From assembly GCF_003337485.1 (NCBI RefSeq), contig NZ_QPJJ01000001.1:124001-188000 (forward strand): DNA of 64,000 nt. The letters run 5' to 3'. This stretch comes from Saliterribacillus persicus. GTDB taxonomy: Bacteria; Bacillota; Bacilli; Bacillales; Amphibacillaceae. Below the pieces are notes generated by a model, which worked only from the letters and a program-made list of their open reading frames with translations, had not been told where the DNA came from and made no database searches. Shown one piece after another: positions 17,749-27,384 of the stretch. Within the stretch, counting starts at the first letter, position 1. Every line of letters starts with the position of its first letter. Both the position numbers and the translations under genes were made by a program.

Positions 17749-17784
17749 AAAAAGCCTGGAGAGCAATTGCTTCCAGGCCTTTTA
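17749..17784 (-). terminator. Terminator after the cysteine-hydrolase operon
   Basis: AAAGGCCTGGA and TCCAGGCTTT (minus strand) form a stem with an A/T-rich tail about 100 bases after the hydrolase stop codon. Confidence 0.8.
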
Positions 17785-17889
17785 CACTTTCCACTGTGTA
17801 ACCGCTCAATTAAACTACTTTCCAGTTTGCGAACGCTAAATTCCCGAAAAGTTTCTAGAAAAAGAGCTTTCGCTGATGAAACACATCCT

Positions 17890-18639
17890 TTACATAGAAG
17901 ATACAGCAGCAGATTGGAAGTCTATTTTATGATCAAATAATCCTTTTTCAATCGTATCGATGTAAGCTATCGTTTCATCTATCGACATCACGTCTGCATA
18001 TTTCGCATTCATATCAAACAAGTTAATTGCATGGGAAGCCTCACCTCTATCAAATGTACATTCTTCCACGACCCCAACTTTGAAGTTTTGAGAAAATGCA
18101 TCTATAACGCTTGCTCTTACGCATCCACTCGTGGTAGTTCCAGTAATGATTAAGGAGTCTATTCCCAAATCTATCAAGAACCCAATTAAAGGGGTGCCAT
18201 GAAAAGCACTAGGCTTCAATTTTTCTATTACAATATCACTTTCGATTGGCGCAATTTCTGCTACAATATCATTTCCTCTTGGCTCGGTAATTGGCTGAGG
18301 CTTCCCTGTTCGTTTATTCTTATGGCTCCATCCTCCTCTGTCAAAACCATCAGGTCTACTATCAGTTCCAGTGGAATAAAACACGGGAATATGCTGATCT
18401 CTGGCAGCTTTTAATAGTTTTTGCGTTGGCGGAATAGCATCCCAAGCCGCCTCCCCGCAGCTGTGACTCCAGTTTTTAATTGATTCCATAATCGGCTCTC
18501 TTTTATCCCCGCAAAAAGCGTAATTCACATCTACAATTAATACTGCTGGCCTTTTACCTAACCCTGCCTTTTCCCCAAAACCTGCACCACCATAAATCAC
18601 CTTGTCATTTTCTGATAAAAATTCATCCCAAATTGCCAT
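17890..18639 (-). CDS. Isochorismatase-like cysteine hydrolase (N-carbamoylsarcosine amidase type)
   Basis: A 249-residue hydrolase of the isochorismatase-like superfamily. The triad can be placed at Asp37 (LIVDVNYAF), Lys142 (EKLKPSAF) and nucleophile Cys173 (TTTSGCVRAS), which fits amidases such as N-carbamoylsarcosine amidohydrolase, maleamate amidohydrolase and biuret hydrolase rather than true isochorismatases, which lack the cysteine. It is the last gene of an operon with an NMT1-type ABC importer, 24 bases after the binding protein, so it probably hydrolyses an amide or carbamoyl group on the imported compound. Start ATG follows GGAGG. The substrate is not known. Confidence 0.85.
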   Translation of the reverse strand: MAIWDEFLSENDKVIYGGAGFGEKAGLGKRPAVLIVDVNYAFCGDKREPIMESIKNWSHSCGEAAWDAIPPTQKLLKAARDQHIPVFYSTGTDSRPDGFDRGGWSHKNKRTGKPQPITEPRGNDIVAEIAPIESDIVIEKLKPSAFHGTPLIGFLIDLGIDSLIITGTTTSGCVRASVIDAFSQNFKVGVVEECTFDRGEASHAINLFDMNAKYADVMSIDETIAYIDTIEKGLFDHKIDFQSAAVSSM

Positions 18640-18663
18640 TTGAATCCCTCCATTTAATTTTTA

Positions 18664-19671
18664 TTATTCAAAAAATTGTGGGTCTACGATGTCTGAATAA
18701 CTGATTTCCTCTTCAAGCATCCCAGCATTTTCCACAACTTTTAAATTAGTGGTAATCGAATCCTCTGTGACTTTCCCATCAAATTCCCAAAGTTCATCCT
18801 CAATCGCTCGATCCAACATATCTTCTAACACAGCTGGATCAAGAGTAGAAAACTCTTCTTTTGCTATTTCTAAAGCTTCATCCGGATCCTCTAGAATTAA
18901 ATCCAGACCTTTGACTAACCCCTCCATAAATCCTTCCACCTGCTCTGGATTTTCTTCAATGCTGTCTAATTTCACATTAATGGTGGAATATGCATATGGT
19001 CCTAACTCCATAGGCACGTTGTAGAAAGGCTCATTCCAAATTCCTTCGTTAATTCCTTGTTGCATGACTGGATCAGATACTACCGCGACGTGCCCATTTC
19101 CTTCACTTATGATAGAAGGAATAGCAGCATTTTCAACCTCCATCAAGGTCACATCCTCACCAACCTCAAGCCCCCATTCTGCAAGTAAATATCTAGTTAT
19201 CGAGTTAGGGGTACCTCCATATTGACTTGTTACAACTGTTTTTCCTGTTAAAAATTCAGTCATATCCTCGCTAGGTTCTAAGTCAGGACTAGCAACCAAA
19301 TACACATTTCCTTTATTCACCACATTCCCAATTGCTCTGAGCTCGGCTCCTTTTGCTTTTGCGAATGCATTGTGCTCAGGACCACCGATAAAGGCCCATG
19401 CCTCATCAGTTAATACAGCATTTGTGTGGGCACTCCCACCAGTTAAAGTGGTCACAGATACATCCACTGACTCAAAATATCCTTTACTAATCGCAACATA
19501 AAGCGGTAGATATCCAAACCCGTGCACCGGTTCAGCAATAATCAACTCTTCTTTTTCCATGTTTTCACCTGAAGCTTGTTCCTCTCCAGCTGCTTCGTCA
19601 CTACCACATGCTGCTAAAAACAGTAACCCAATCATCACCACAAATAATAGATACCTACTTTTTTTCAACAA
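18664..19671 (-). CDS. ABC transporter substrate-binding lipoprotein (NMT1/SsuA-like)
   Basis: A 335-residue lipoprotein. The signal peptide ends in LAAC with Cys22 as lipid anchor, and the remaining type II binding fold resembles SsuA/TauA/ThiY proteins (FGYLPLYVAISKGYFESVDV). This group binds sulfonates, nitrate, pyrimidines or other small organics. It is 18 bases after its permease and directly before an amidase-type hydrolase, so a nitrogen-containing substrate is plausible. The start is TTG with GGGGG upstream. The family is firm and the ligand is open. Confidence 0.87.
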   Translation of the reverse strand: MLKKSRYLLFVVMIGLLFLAACGSDEAAGEEQASGENMEKEELIIAEPVHGFGYLPLYVAISKGYFESVDVSVTTLTGGSAHTNAVLTDEAWAFIGGPEHNAFAKAKGAELRAIGNVVNKGNVYLVASPDLEPSEDMTEFLTGKTVVTSQYGGTPNSITRYLLAEWGLEVGEDVTLMEVENAAIPSIISEGNGHVAVVSDPVMQQGINEGIWNEPFYNVPMELGPYAYSTINVKLDSIEENPEQVEGFMEGLVKGLDLILEDPDEALEIAKEEFSTLDPAVLEDMLDRAIEDELWEFDGKVTEDSITTNLKVVENAGMLEEEISYSDIVDPQFFE

Positions 19672-19689
19672 AACGATTCCCCCATTCTT

Positions 19690-20562
19690 TTAATGTAATA
19701 TACCTTTTAATAGTTTTTTCTCTAACCAGCTTATAAGTAGATAAAGACCTACGGATAATAACGAAAGATTAAAAATACCTGCCCAGATTAACGATATTTC
19801 ATAGGTTTGTCCTGCATAAAAGATCATCCGACCTAAACCGTGTGTGGAACCAATATATTCACCTACAATAGCTCCGGTAAGTGCCAGACCAATATTGATT
19901 CTGAGAGCTGAAATAATCGATGGCATGGTCCAAGGCACCACTACTTTTGTGAAAACCTGCCATCTTGATGCCCCTAGAGCGAAGATCATACGAACTAAAT
20001 CTTTGTCCACCTGCTTCATCCCATTGTAAGTAGTGAGTGTGGTGATAATAATCGTGATCGCGACAGCCATCGCTACCTTTGAAGAAAGTCCGATTCCGAA
20101 AATCAAAACAACAATTGGGGCTAAAGCAAGCTTTGGCATTGCTTCAAAGATAATTAAAAACGGCTCTGCTATTTTTGCATAATACTTGGACCACCAGAAG
20201 GACAAGCCTATCACTGCACCTCCCACTGTTCCTAACACAAATCCATATATAGTAGATTGGAATGTATAAAAGGTATCGTTCCAAACCGATCCATCCACTG
20301 CGATAATCGTCCATGTTTGTATAATTTCAGATGGCATACTCCAAAAGAATGAATCAATCAAACCAATTCTTGCTCCGGCTTCCCAAATTAAGATCATCAA
20401 TAAGAATGCAGCTAAGCGACCAACATTTAATAAGTATTCCTTCGGTTCATTGTTTAAGTAACTCCAGTTGGCATTTGATTTCTTTGCTTTTTTATTATGA
20501 CTACCAACAGAAACCCTGTTTATCTTTTTTCTTTTTCCAAGAACAGATGAATTGTCTGACAT
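19690..20562 (-). CDS. ABC transporter permease (SsuC/TauC-like)
   Basis: A 290-residue permease with about six helices and the EAA loop MIFALGASRWQVFTKVVVPW that contacts the ATPase. It has a charged N-terminal extension of about 45 residues before the first helix, longer than usual for the family. A GTG nine bases upstream is in frame, but AGGAGG is eight bases from ATG 20562. It lies between its ATPase gene and its binding-protein gene, forming a complete importer of the nitrate/sulfonate/pyrimidine type. Confidence 0.88.
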   Translation of the reverse strand: MSDNSSVLGKRKKINRVSVGSHNKKAKKSNANWSYLNNEPKEYLLNVGRLAAFLLMILIWEAGARIGLIDSFFWSMPSEIIQTWTIIAVDGSVWNDTFYTFQSTIYGFVLGTVGGAVIGLSFWWSKYYAKIAEPFLIIFEAMPKLALAPIVVLIFGIGLSSKVAMAVAITIIITTLTTYNGMKQVDKDLVRMIFALGASRWQVFTKVVVPWTMPSIISALRINIGLALTGAIVGEYIGSTHGLGRMIFYAGQTYEISLIWAGIFNLSLLSVGLYLLISWLEKKLLKGILH

Positions 20563-20578
20563 TTTCTCCACCTCCTAA

Positions 20579-21379
20579 TTAATTTGCTTGCATCTCCATT
20601 TGTTGACTCTTTAAAACTTCTTCAGACAACATCGTTAATGCCTCGTCCTTTAATTCAATAAATTTCTTTGATGTAATAATATTGGGCTTTCTTGGTCTCT
20701 CTAAGTCAATTTTCAAGCGGTGTTTGATCTTGCCTGGCCTTGCTGTCATAATGTAAACCTCATCTGATAAGTAAATAGATTCGTCAATATCATGGGTGAT
20801 AAATAAAATGGTCTTTTGAAAATCATCCCAAAGATCAAGTAACCATTCCTGCATGTTTGCCCGCGTCTGCGCATCGAGTGCCCCAAATGGTTCATCTAAT
20901 AAAATGACGTCTCTGTCATAAAGAATAGTTCTTAATAGTGCCGCACGCTGTCTCATTCCGCCAGATAACTGAGAAGGATAGCTGTATTCAAATCCTTTTA
21001 AACCATAGCGATGAAGGAGTGGGATAGCTTTTTCTTTTGCTTCCTTTTTTGGAATTCCGATAATTTCCATTCCTAGAATGACATTTTCTAAAATAGTCCT
21101 CCAAGGTAGTAATAGATCTTTTTGTAACATATATCCTACCAGTCCGGATGTTCCAGAAGCTTCTTCTTTATCAATTAATAGTTCACCATCACTTGGTTGA
21201 TCTAATCCAGAAATGATATTAAACAACGTTGACTTCCCACAACCACTTGGTCCAATAATGCTTATAAACTTATGATCTGGAATTTTCATAGTGATTTCAT
21301 CTAACGCCTTAACCGTTTCACCTCTAGAATTAAATTCTTTTGATACGTCTAATAATTCTAATTTATACTCATTTAGCAT
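20579..21379 (-). CDS. ABC transporter ATP-binding protein (SsuB/TauB-like)
   Basis: A 266-residue ATPase that powers the permease encoded next. Walker A GPSGCGKST is at residues 43-51, the ABC signature SQLSGGMRQRA is near residue 140, Walker B VILLDEPFGALD follows, and the switch histidine is in FITHDIDES. This pattern is typical of nitrate/sulfonate/taurine-type importers. It is the first gene of the four-gene operon. The promoter is presumably in the 740-base gap upstream. Confidence 0.9.
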   Translation of the reverse strand: MLNEYKLELLDVSKEFNSRGETVKALDEITMKIPDHKFISIIGPSGCGKSTLFNIISGLDQPSDGELLIDKEEASGTSGLVGYMLQKDLLLPWRTILENVILGMEIIGIPKKEAKEKAIPLLHRYGLKGFEYSYPSQLSGGMRQRAALLRTILYDRDVILLDEPFGALDAQTRANMQEWLLDLWDDFQKTILFITHDIDESIYLSDEVYIMTARPGKIKHRLKIDLERPRKPNIITSKKFIELKDEALTMLSEEVLKSQQMEMQAN

Positions 21380-22116
21380 TTTCCCTTCCCCCCTGCTTTG
21401 TTGTTAAATTAATCTTATCACCGGAAGATATCATTTAGTTTTTGGTTTTTCCGATAGGTTTTAGTTAGATTATCTTACATTTAATGAAAATCATTAGATA
21501 GATGTAAGATGATATAACATAACTCTTAAAACTAAAAAACAACCGTTAAATGTAGAAACGTAGCATCGCCACATTCACATCCTTAACGGTTGTTTTATCA
21601 TTACTTTATCTATACCTTTTAATAAGCTATCTTTCTTTTTAATGACTTGTCCAAATTTTTCACCGTACGACTGACCCCCTTCTTCCTTTATTACTTTCTC
21701 TCTACTTGTTCGATATGAAATCCAAATCGTTTCTCTAAAGCCTCCTTTTGTCCTGCTAAAATATGTTTGTTGCTTGAACTCTTTTTTTAACCACCTCCAC
21801 CTTTAGTAAAAGTTATCTCTCACTGTAGTGCAATCTTTCATAGGTGTTGAAGACTCTACCCTTTTTTCTTGTCACCTCCAAGCTTCGTTTTATATTTCTT
21901 GTAATAAATCTAACATGCTAATTGTAAATAATCATTAATCTTGTCAGAACTTGTGACAGCATTTTTACTAAAGCTTTACTTTCTCATTCCATAAAGAGAT
22001 TTGACTCTTTTTTCTAAAGTGTTGTCGCTATCTGGTTTTTTTGAAATCAATTTCTGAGATTGGGACTTGATTATCTAGCTTTCCTTTTAAAAATGAAAAG
22101 AGCCAAACTAACTTCT
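21380..22116. other. Long intergenic region, possible decayed coding remnant
   Basis: About 740 bases without a supported gene. On the minus strand a stretch at 21575-21790 is open for about 70 codons but has no start codon or ribosome site. A neighbouring frame (SSNKHILAGQKEALEKRFGF) also looks protein-like, so a frameshifted gene remnant is possible. The region also holds a terminator at 21536-21597 and must contain the promoter of the ABC operon. Confidence 0.4.
21536..21597 (-). terminator. Hairpin with T tail in the 21.4-22.1 kb gap
   Basis: AACAACCGTTAA pairs with TTAACGGTTGTT across a 33-base loop, followed on the minus strand by TTTTTTAG. It would separate any transcript from the possible gene remnant from the ABC operon. 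Confidence 0.6.
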
Positions 22117-22128
22117 CTAGTTTGACTG
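22100..22128 (-). terminator. Terminator overlapping the GH115 stop codon
   Basis: On the minus strand GTCAAACTAGAG and TTAGTTTGGC form a stem around the TAG stop, followed by TCTTTTCATTTTT. Confidence 0.7.
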
Positions 22129-24171
22129 TTTTTTAGCAAATAATTTTTCACTTAATCGCTGCGCTAGCTTGTCATCCGATAGCGGTTCGCGATGGGTATT
22201 TTCTAAATATATATGCTTTTCTTCTTCTGGCATCAGGTATTGTTTATACCATAAAAAGAAATCCGGACTATCTCCATGCATTCGTATAAATTTTCGTAAA
22301 GCATCCAAACTTTCAATTGTCCGCTTTATATTTGTTAACCAATCAGCCCTATAAAAATTCTTCCATTTACCATGTTCCGACTTCTTTAGTGCTTCTATTC
22401 CTCGTTGATATTCCCAAATTGCGTACGAAGCATAAACAAAGCTTTCTGGGTATTGTTCTTTTTGAAAGTGAGCATACGCCATACTTAAATGATGCAGTCC
22501 CGAATTTCCTGAATCATGCAATTCTACTTGAACATGAAATTGATCATAGTCGCGTTGTTGATCAGATGGTGTTAACTGATTCAACAATTCCCTGCTCGAT
22601 GCATTTAGTTTCTCCCATTTTTCGCGTGCATCTTTCGTAAGTTGTCCAAACCACGCTACTTGTTTTTCAAAAGAGACAAATCCCGTAGCCCAAATTAACT
22701 CTTCACATGTTGAATCATTATTAGTCATCCATTTCCCAACGATTAACCTTGCTGGGTGATGGTAAATTTCTTCTCCAGCACGATTATCAGCGTGTTTTCC
22801 GTAAGTAAGCGTTGCATCAAAATATGCTTTTATATTATTTTTCAGCTTATCATAATGGGAAGAATAAAATCTTTCGAGATAGGCTGTTAAATGTTCTTCT
22901 ATATTTAGATCACCAGTATTCCAAAGTTCACTTACCATATCTAGTGGATAGGTATGCATCCGAATATTTCCACTGTTCAGTAAAACATAATCATCTCCAC
23001 CTTGACGAAATACTTCTTTTAATTCTTCTTTTATTAAGTCTGGCTCATTTGGAAACATGGTTAGATGATTGGATGCTTGTAAGTCATGAAAGGTTATATG
23101 ATAATAGATTCCTTGCCTCCCAAAGGATTTCCCTTCTGGAAGGGATGAAATCCGAAAATCCTCATTTCCATTCCGTCTGGAAACCATTTTGCCATACCCA
23201 TTATCAGCCCAAACTTTGATAATATCCTCAGGTAAATGCAACATTCCTTTACGATATAATTCAGAAAGCTCCCCATATAAAGCAACACAGCATTCTGGAT
23301 GATCTATGTATTGATGTAATAATTCTAGCTGACGATGAAGCACGTCACTAATTAACTGACCGCGTTTCTCATCGGTATCATAAGACGGATCTTGAGACCA
23401 AAAGGGTGCGTCCCCCTGTCCACGAAAGGATAGGACCCAAATTACTTTTTTATCCTTTTGTTCTTTAATCGCATCTTCCCATAGCTTTTCATATAAATCC
23501 GGATGCTGTTTGTAGCTCGCCTGTTTATCTGGGTACGCACGTTTGAACATCTCTGCTCCTAACGGTTCCGCATGATGGTGTGTAATCCATAAGCCCATTT
23601 CTGATGCCAGAGCCCAGTGAACTCCATCCTTCGGCAAATCTGTACCAGGAATAACCATATTTCCTCCAAGACGAAGAAGGGTTTCAAATACTGGATACCA
23701 AACCTCTTTTTCTGGAGGGTACTCCTTTGCCCAACCGATTAAACACACTTCATCATTTACAAACCAACCGCGATATTTTACCTTTTTAGTAGGAGAAATA
23801 ATTTCCTTATTGTGAATTTTCACTTCTTGTCGTTGCTTCAATTCAATGTCTGCAAAATACCAAAATGGATCAACACCTAAATACTCTTTACTGATAAAAA
23901 GTAATCCATAAATTACACCAAGATCATCTGCACCACGAACTTCCATAATTTGTTCCTTTCCTTCTGACCGAAAGTTTATCTTATATCCTTCTTCTTTAAG
24001 CGTTCTGTCGTAATCAACTATAATGAGACTCTGCTTAAATTTGTTTTCTCTATTTTTCAGAAATACTTTTTCCATATCTCTCTTTAGCATATCCACTGCA
24101 TGTAAAACAGAGCTAGGCATTTCAGAATCTATTTTCAGCAATGTATCCGCATTCATTATAAAGTAATCCAC
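22117..24171 (-). CDS. Glycoside hydrolase family 115-like protein (xylan alpha-1,2-glucuronidase type)
   Basis: A 684-residue protein without a signal peptide. The segment KYRGWFVNDEVCLIGWAKE and the downstream VLSFRGQGDAPFW correspond to the conserved RGxFxNDE and MRGxGD regions of GH115, whose members remove (4-O-methyl)glucuronic acid from xylan. At 684 residues it is clearly shorter than characterised GH115 enzymes (about 800-950), so C-terminal accessory domains are missing. The GTG start has GGAGG seven bases upstream. It stands apart from the sugar-ABC operon by a terminator but on the same strand. A broader alpha-glucuronidase-like assignment is the alternative. Confidence 0.72.
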   Translation of the reverse strand: MDYFIMNADTLLKIDSEMPSSVLHAVDMLKRDMEKVFLKNRENKFKQSLIIVDYDRTLKEEGYKINFRSEGKEQIMEVRGADDLGVIYGLLFISKEYLGVDPFWYFADIELKQRQEVKIHNKEIISPTKKVKYRGWFVNDEVCLIGWAKEYPPEKEVWYPVFETLLRLGGNMVIPGTDLPKDGVHWALASEMGLWITHHHAEPLGAEMFKRAYPDKQASYKQHPDLYEKLWEDAIKEQKDKKVIWVLSFRGQGDAPFWSQDPSYDTDEKRGQLISDVLHRQLELLHQYIDHPECCVALYGELSELYRKGMLHLPEDIIKVWADNGYGKMVSRRNGNEDFRISSLPEGKSFGRQGIYYHITFHDLQASNHLTMFPNEPDLIKEELKEVFRQGGDDYVLLNSGNIRMHTYPLDMVSELWNTGDLNIEEHLTAYLERFYSSHYDKLKNNIKAYFDATLTYGKHADNRAGEEIYHHPARLIVGKWMTNNDSTCEELIWATGFVSFEKQVAWFGQLTKDAREKWEKLNASSRELLNQLTPSDQQRDYDQFHVQVELHDSGNSGLHHLSMAYAHFQKEQYPESFVYASYAIWEYQRGIEALKKSEHGKWKNFYRADWLTNIKRTIESLDALRKFIRMHGDSPDFFLWYKQYLMPEEEKHIYLENTHREPLSDDKLAQRLSEKLFAKKQSN

Positions 24172-24358
24172 ATTATCCCCTCCCGACTTCTTTGAATAGC
24201 TATCTTCTAAATTAGATACATACTAGTATACCAGATTTGCTAAAGGTAGTCAGTAAGGTAGGAAAATGTAGTCTTCACCAGTGTGGTCCATCTTTTTGTT
24301 GATTTTTATTTTTTCAGAAGGCATAATTTCTTTTTTGAAAATTCAATAATTCCCGAAC

Positions 24359-24412
24359 AAAAATGCCCAGCAAACGGCAGGGGGTAAAAAATCCGATTTG
24401 CTGAGCATTTTA
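24359..24412 (-). terminator. Terminator after the 24.4-30.6 kb sugar operon
   Basis: On the minus strand AAATGCTCAGCAAA and TTTGCTGGGCATTTTT form a long stem with a T tail immediately after the last gene of the operon. Confidence 0.85.
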
Positions 24413-24415
24413 ATA

Positions 24416-25585
24416 TTAAGAACCTATTTCTATCCATTTTTTATCTTTAGCTGATTGCTCAATTGCCTCTAATAAAATTTGATTTTTAACGCCATCTTCA
24501 AAATTAGGAGAGGGTTGATAATCGCCGGCTATTCCTCTAAGAAATTCATCCATTAAATGAATAAAGGTATGTTCATATCCAATTATATGACCTGCTGGCC
24601 AGTAGGCCCCGACATATGGGTGGACCTCTTCTGTACAATTAATCATCCGGAATCCTTGAACACCTTCTTCATCATCAGTAAAGTAGACTTCGAGATTATT
24701 CATATTTTCCATATCCCAGCGAATAGAACCTTTTTCACCATTTATTTCGAATTTATTTTTGTTTCGGTTTCCCGCTGCAAATCGCGTTGCTTCAAAGTTT
24801 CCTAAGGCACCATTTTCAAACCTTGCTAGAAAACTTGTCGCATCATCGACTGTTACTTCACCCATTTCTTCTGAGTTCCCTTTCGCACTTAAGCCGCCTG
24901 TCATTTCACCGATAGGTCTTTCTTTGATAAAAGTATCCATCGTGCTTACAATTTCTTTGAATTCACCAATTAAAAACCTTGCTAAATCAATACTATGGGC
25001 GCCAATATCGCCTAATGCACCTGAGCCTGATATTTCTTTTTGCAGGCGCCAAATTAAAGGAAAATTAGGATCAATTATAAAATCTTGCAAGTAACTACCA
25101 CGATAATGATAAATCTTTCCGAGTCTACCTTCATCGATCAATTGTTTCGCATATTGCACAGCAGGAACAAATCGATAATTGTGACAAATCATATGTTTTA
25201 CACCATTTTTTCTCACAGCTGTTAACATTCGTTTAGCATCTTCTACATTTAAGGCTAAAGGTTTCTCTGTAATAATATGCTTTCCAGCTTCGGCTGCAGC
25301 TATAGCGATTTCTGCATGCGTATGGTTAGGCGTTACGATATCAATCACATCAATATCATCGCGCTTAATGAGTGCACGCCAATCAGTCTCATAAGATTCC
25401 CAGCCCATTTTTTTCTGTGCTTCTTTTACTGCTTCTTCGTTTCGTCCTGATATGGCTTTTAACACAGGTTTTAGTGGATTATCAAAATAAAAAGGTAAGT
25501 CACGATAGGCATGACTGTGTGCTTTTCCCATAAACTGATAGCCAACCATACCAATGCGAATCTCTTTTTTCTTTACGCCCACCAT
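24416..25585 (-). CDS. Gfo/Idh/MocA family NAD(P)-dependent oxidoreductase
   Basis: A 389-residue dehydrogenase. The N-terminal Rossmann fold shows GMVGYQFMGKAHSHAY (residues 12-27) and the family signature EKPLALN near residue 100. The C-terminal half is the GFO_IDH_MocA substrate domain. Members oxidise or epimerise sugars and inositols, and some act in NAD-recycling glycoside cleavage. It is the last gene of the LacI-controlled operon and overlaps the upstream isomerase gene by 13 bases. The exact substrate is unknown; a hexuronate, a keto-sugar or an inositol would fit the neighbours. Confidence 0.87.
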   Translation of the reverse strand: MVGVKKKEIRIGMVGYQFMGKAHSHAYRDLPFYFDNPLKPVLKAISGRNEEAVKEAQKKMGWESYETDWRALIKRDDIDVIDIVTPNHTHAEIAIAAAEAGKHIITEKPLALNVEDAKRMLTAVRKNGVKHMICHNYRFVPAVQYAKQLIDEGRLGKIYHYRGSYLQDFIIDPNFPLIWRLQKEISGSGALGDIGAHSIDLARFLIGEFKEIVSTMDTFIKERPIGEMTGGLSAKGNSEEMGEVTVDDATSFLARFENGALGNFEATRFAAGNRNKNKFEINGEKGSIRWDMENMNNLEVYFTDDEEGVQGFRMINCTEEVHPYVGAYWPAGHIIGYEHTFIHLMDEFLRGIAGDYQPSPNFEDGVKNQILLEAIEQSAKDKKWIEIGS

Positions 25586-26535
25586 AGATTTTTAGCTCCT
25601 TCCCTTATGAGCATATTATCTAAAAAGGAAACTGCTTTTGAAAAGCCTTCATCTTCACTCATTAGACCATCTTCATGTTCGATACTAATCGCACCATCAT
25701 ATCCGATTACTTGTAGTGCACTAATTATATCTCTCCACTCATTCTCCCCATGTCCATAACCGACTGTGCGAAACACCCATGAACGGTTAGCAATATCCTT
25801 ATAGCTTTTCGTATCTAATACACCATTAAGTTCTGTATTACGAGGTTCAATTTGCGTATCCTTTGCATGAAAATGGAAAAGTGAGTCACCAACATCTTTA
25901 ATCGCTTGTGCTGGGTTCATCCCTTGCCAGAAATAATGACTCGGATCAAAATTGACACCAATCTTATCGCCGCATTCCTTGCGAAGTCTTTTTGCTGTTT
26001 CATTATTATAAACAACAAATCCAGGATGAGGTTCAATCGCTACTCTCACATTATGTTTTTCTAGTAACTGTTGTTGTTCTTTCCAGTATGGAATCACTTT
26101 TTCCTTCCATTGCCAATCAACTACATCTGAAAAATCATTTGGCCATGGACAGGTAATCCAAACGGGATTCCTAGAATAGTCGGATTCACCAGGACAACCG
26201 GAGAACGTCACGATCGTATCCACATTTAATTTTTCAGCTAACTTAACAGTATTAACAAATTCCTCATGGAAGCCATCAGCGATTTCTTTATTTGGGTGTA
26301 ACGGATTTCCATGACAGCTAAGTGCACTAATTTTTATTCCACGATCATCAAATGCATTTTTAAATGCCTTTAGTTTACCTTCATCCTTCAGTAATTCTGC
26401 CGGTTTACAATGTGCATCACCAATATAGCCACCAGCTCCGATTTCGACCGTTTCAAGTCCTTTACTTTGAATATGATCTAGCATTTCTTCTAATGATAAA
26501 CCTGAAAATAAAACTGCAAAAACTCCCAATTTCAT
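25573..26535 (-). CDS. Sugar phosphate isomerase/epimerase (AP-endonuclease-2-like TIM barrel)
   Basis: A 320-residue TIM-barrel enzyme of the xylose-isomerase-like/IolE/IolI superfamily. Metal ligands expected of the fold are visible: VAIEPHPGF, NFDPSHYFWQG, FHFHAKDTQ and ISIEHEDGLM. It probably isomerises or epimerises the sugar that enters through the ABC system encoded upstream, in concert with the two Gfo/Idh dehydrogenases of the operon. ATG follows GAGGAGG. The exact reaction cannot be read from sequence. Confidence 0.87.
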   Translation of the reverse strand: MKLGVFAVLFSGLSLEEMLDHIQSKGLETVEIGAGGYIGDAHCKPAELLKDEGKLKAFKNAFDDRGIKISALSCHGNPLHPNKEIADGFHEEFVNTVKLAEKLNVDTIVTFSGCPGESDYSRNPVWITCPWPNDFSDVVDWQWKEKVIPYWKEQQQLLEKHNVRVAIEPHPGFVVYNNETAKRLRKECGDKIGVNFDPSHYFWQGMNPAQAIKDVGDSLFHFHAKDTQIEPRNTELNGVLDTKSYKDIANRSWVFRTVGYGHGENEWRDIISALQVIGYDGAISIEHEDGLMSEDEGFSKAVSFLDNMLIREGAKNLWWA

Positions 26536-26553
26536 GTGAATTCCTCCTCGATA

Positions 26554-27384
26554 TTATTTATCTGATCCAGCAGTTATTCCACTTACAATATGCTTTTGGA
26601 ATAATAAGAAAACGATAATGATTGGTGCTGCAGCAATTGTTGATACAGCCATTAACTGATCCCATTGCGTTCCGTATTGCCCAATAAATTTTGTGATTCC
26701 CATCGTAAGTGGTCTCACCTTTTCATCCGTAGCTAACGTTAAGGCGAAAATCAAATCTCCCCATGCAAATAGAAAACTGAATGTACTTACCGTTAAAATA
26801 ATTGGTTTCGTTAAAGGTAAGATGATTCTAAAAAATGCCGTAAATATATTACAACCATCAATTACCGCCGCTTCTTCTAATCCCTTTGGAATCGATAGAA
26901 AAAAGGGCCGCATAATAACGATGGCAAATGGCAAGGCGTTCGTCGTATTACCAACGATTAACGCCAAATAACTATTTACGAGATCAATTTTACTAAACAG
27001 AATATACAGTGGCATTGCCATCATGATTCCGGGTATCATCTGCGTTACTAAAAGGATAAGCAGAAATATATTCCCCCACATTAGCCGAAATCTTGCTAAG
27101 GCGTATGCACATGGCAAGGCTAATAAAAGGGTTAAAAATGCCGTTCCTGCTGCCACTATGAATGAATTTCGAATATATGGCAGTAAACTCTGATCTTGAA
27201 TCAGGTTTTTGTAATAGGCGTCAAATTGAATCGTTTCTGGAATAATCATTGGTGGTGACGAAAAGATATCCGACATCGGCTTTACAGATGTAGTAATCAT
27301 CCAATAGATTGGAAAGAGAAACACCATCATAATGATGATAGCAACCAGTAATAGAAGATATTGTTTTAGAGTATAATTTCTCAC
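26554..27384 (-). CDS. Sugar ABC transporter permease (MalG-like, CUT1)
   Basis: A 276-residue permease with six helices and the EAA loop EEAAVIDGCNIFTAFFRIILP that docks the ATPase. The GTG start overlaps the stop of the partner permease by four bases, and GGAGG is upstream. Together with the MalF-like protein and the binding lipoprotein it forms a CUT1 importer for oligosaccharides. No ATPase gene is present in the operon, so a shared MsmX-type ATPase encoded elsewhere is expected. Confidence 0.9.
   Translation of the reverse strand: MRNYTLKQYLLLLVAIIIMMVFLFPIYWMITTSVKPMSDIFSSPPMIIPETIQFDAYYKNLIQDQSLLPYIRNSFIVAAGTAFLTLLLALPCAYALARFRLMWGNIFLLILLVTQMIPGIMMAMPLYILFSKIDLVNSYLALIVGNTTNALPFAIVIMRPFFLSIPKGLEEAAVIDGCNIFTAFFRIILPLTKPIILTVSTFSFLFAWGDLIFALTLATDEKVRPLTMGITKFIGQYGTQWDQLMAVSTIAAAPIIIVFLLFQKHIVSGITAGSDK

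Noticed and set aside
21575..21790. About 70 open codons on the minus strand (segment GGFRETIWISYRTSREKVIK)
   Set aside because: No start codon, no ribosome site, and a neighbouring frame is equally protein-like. Mentioned only as a possible decayed remnant.
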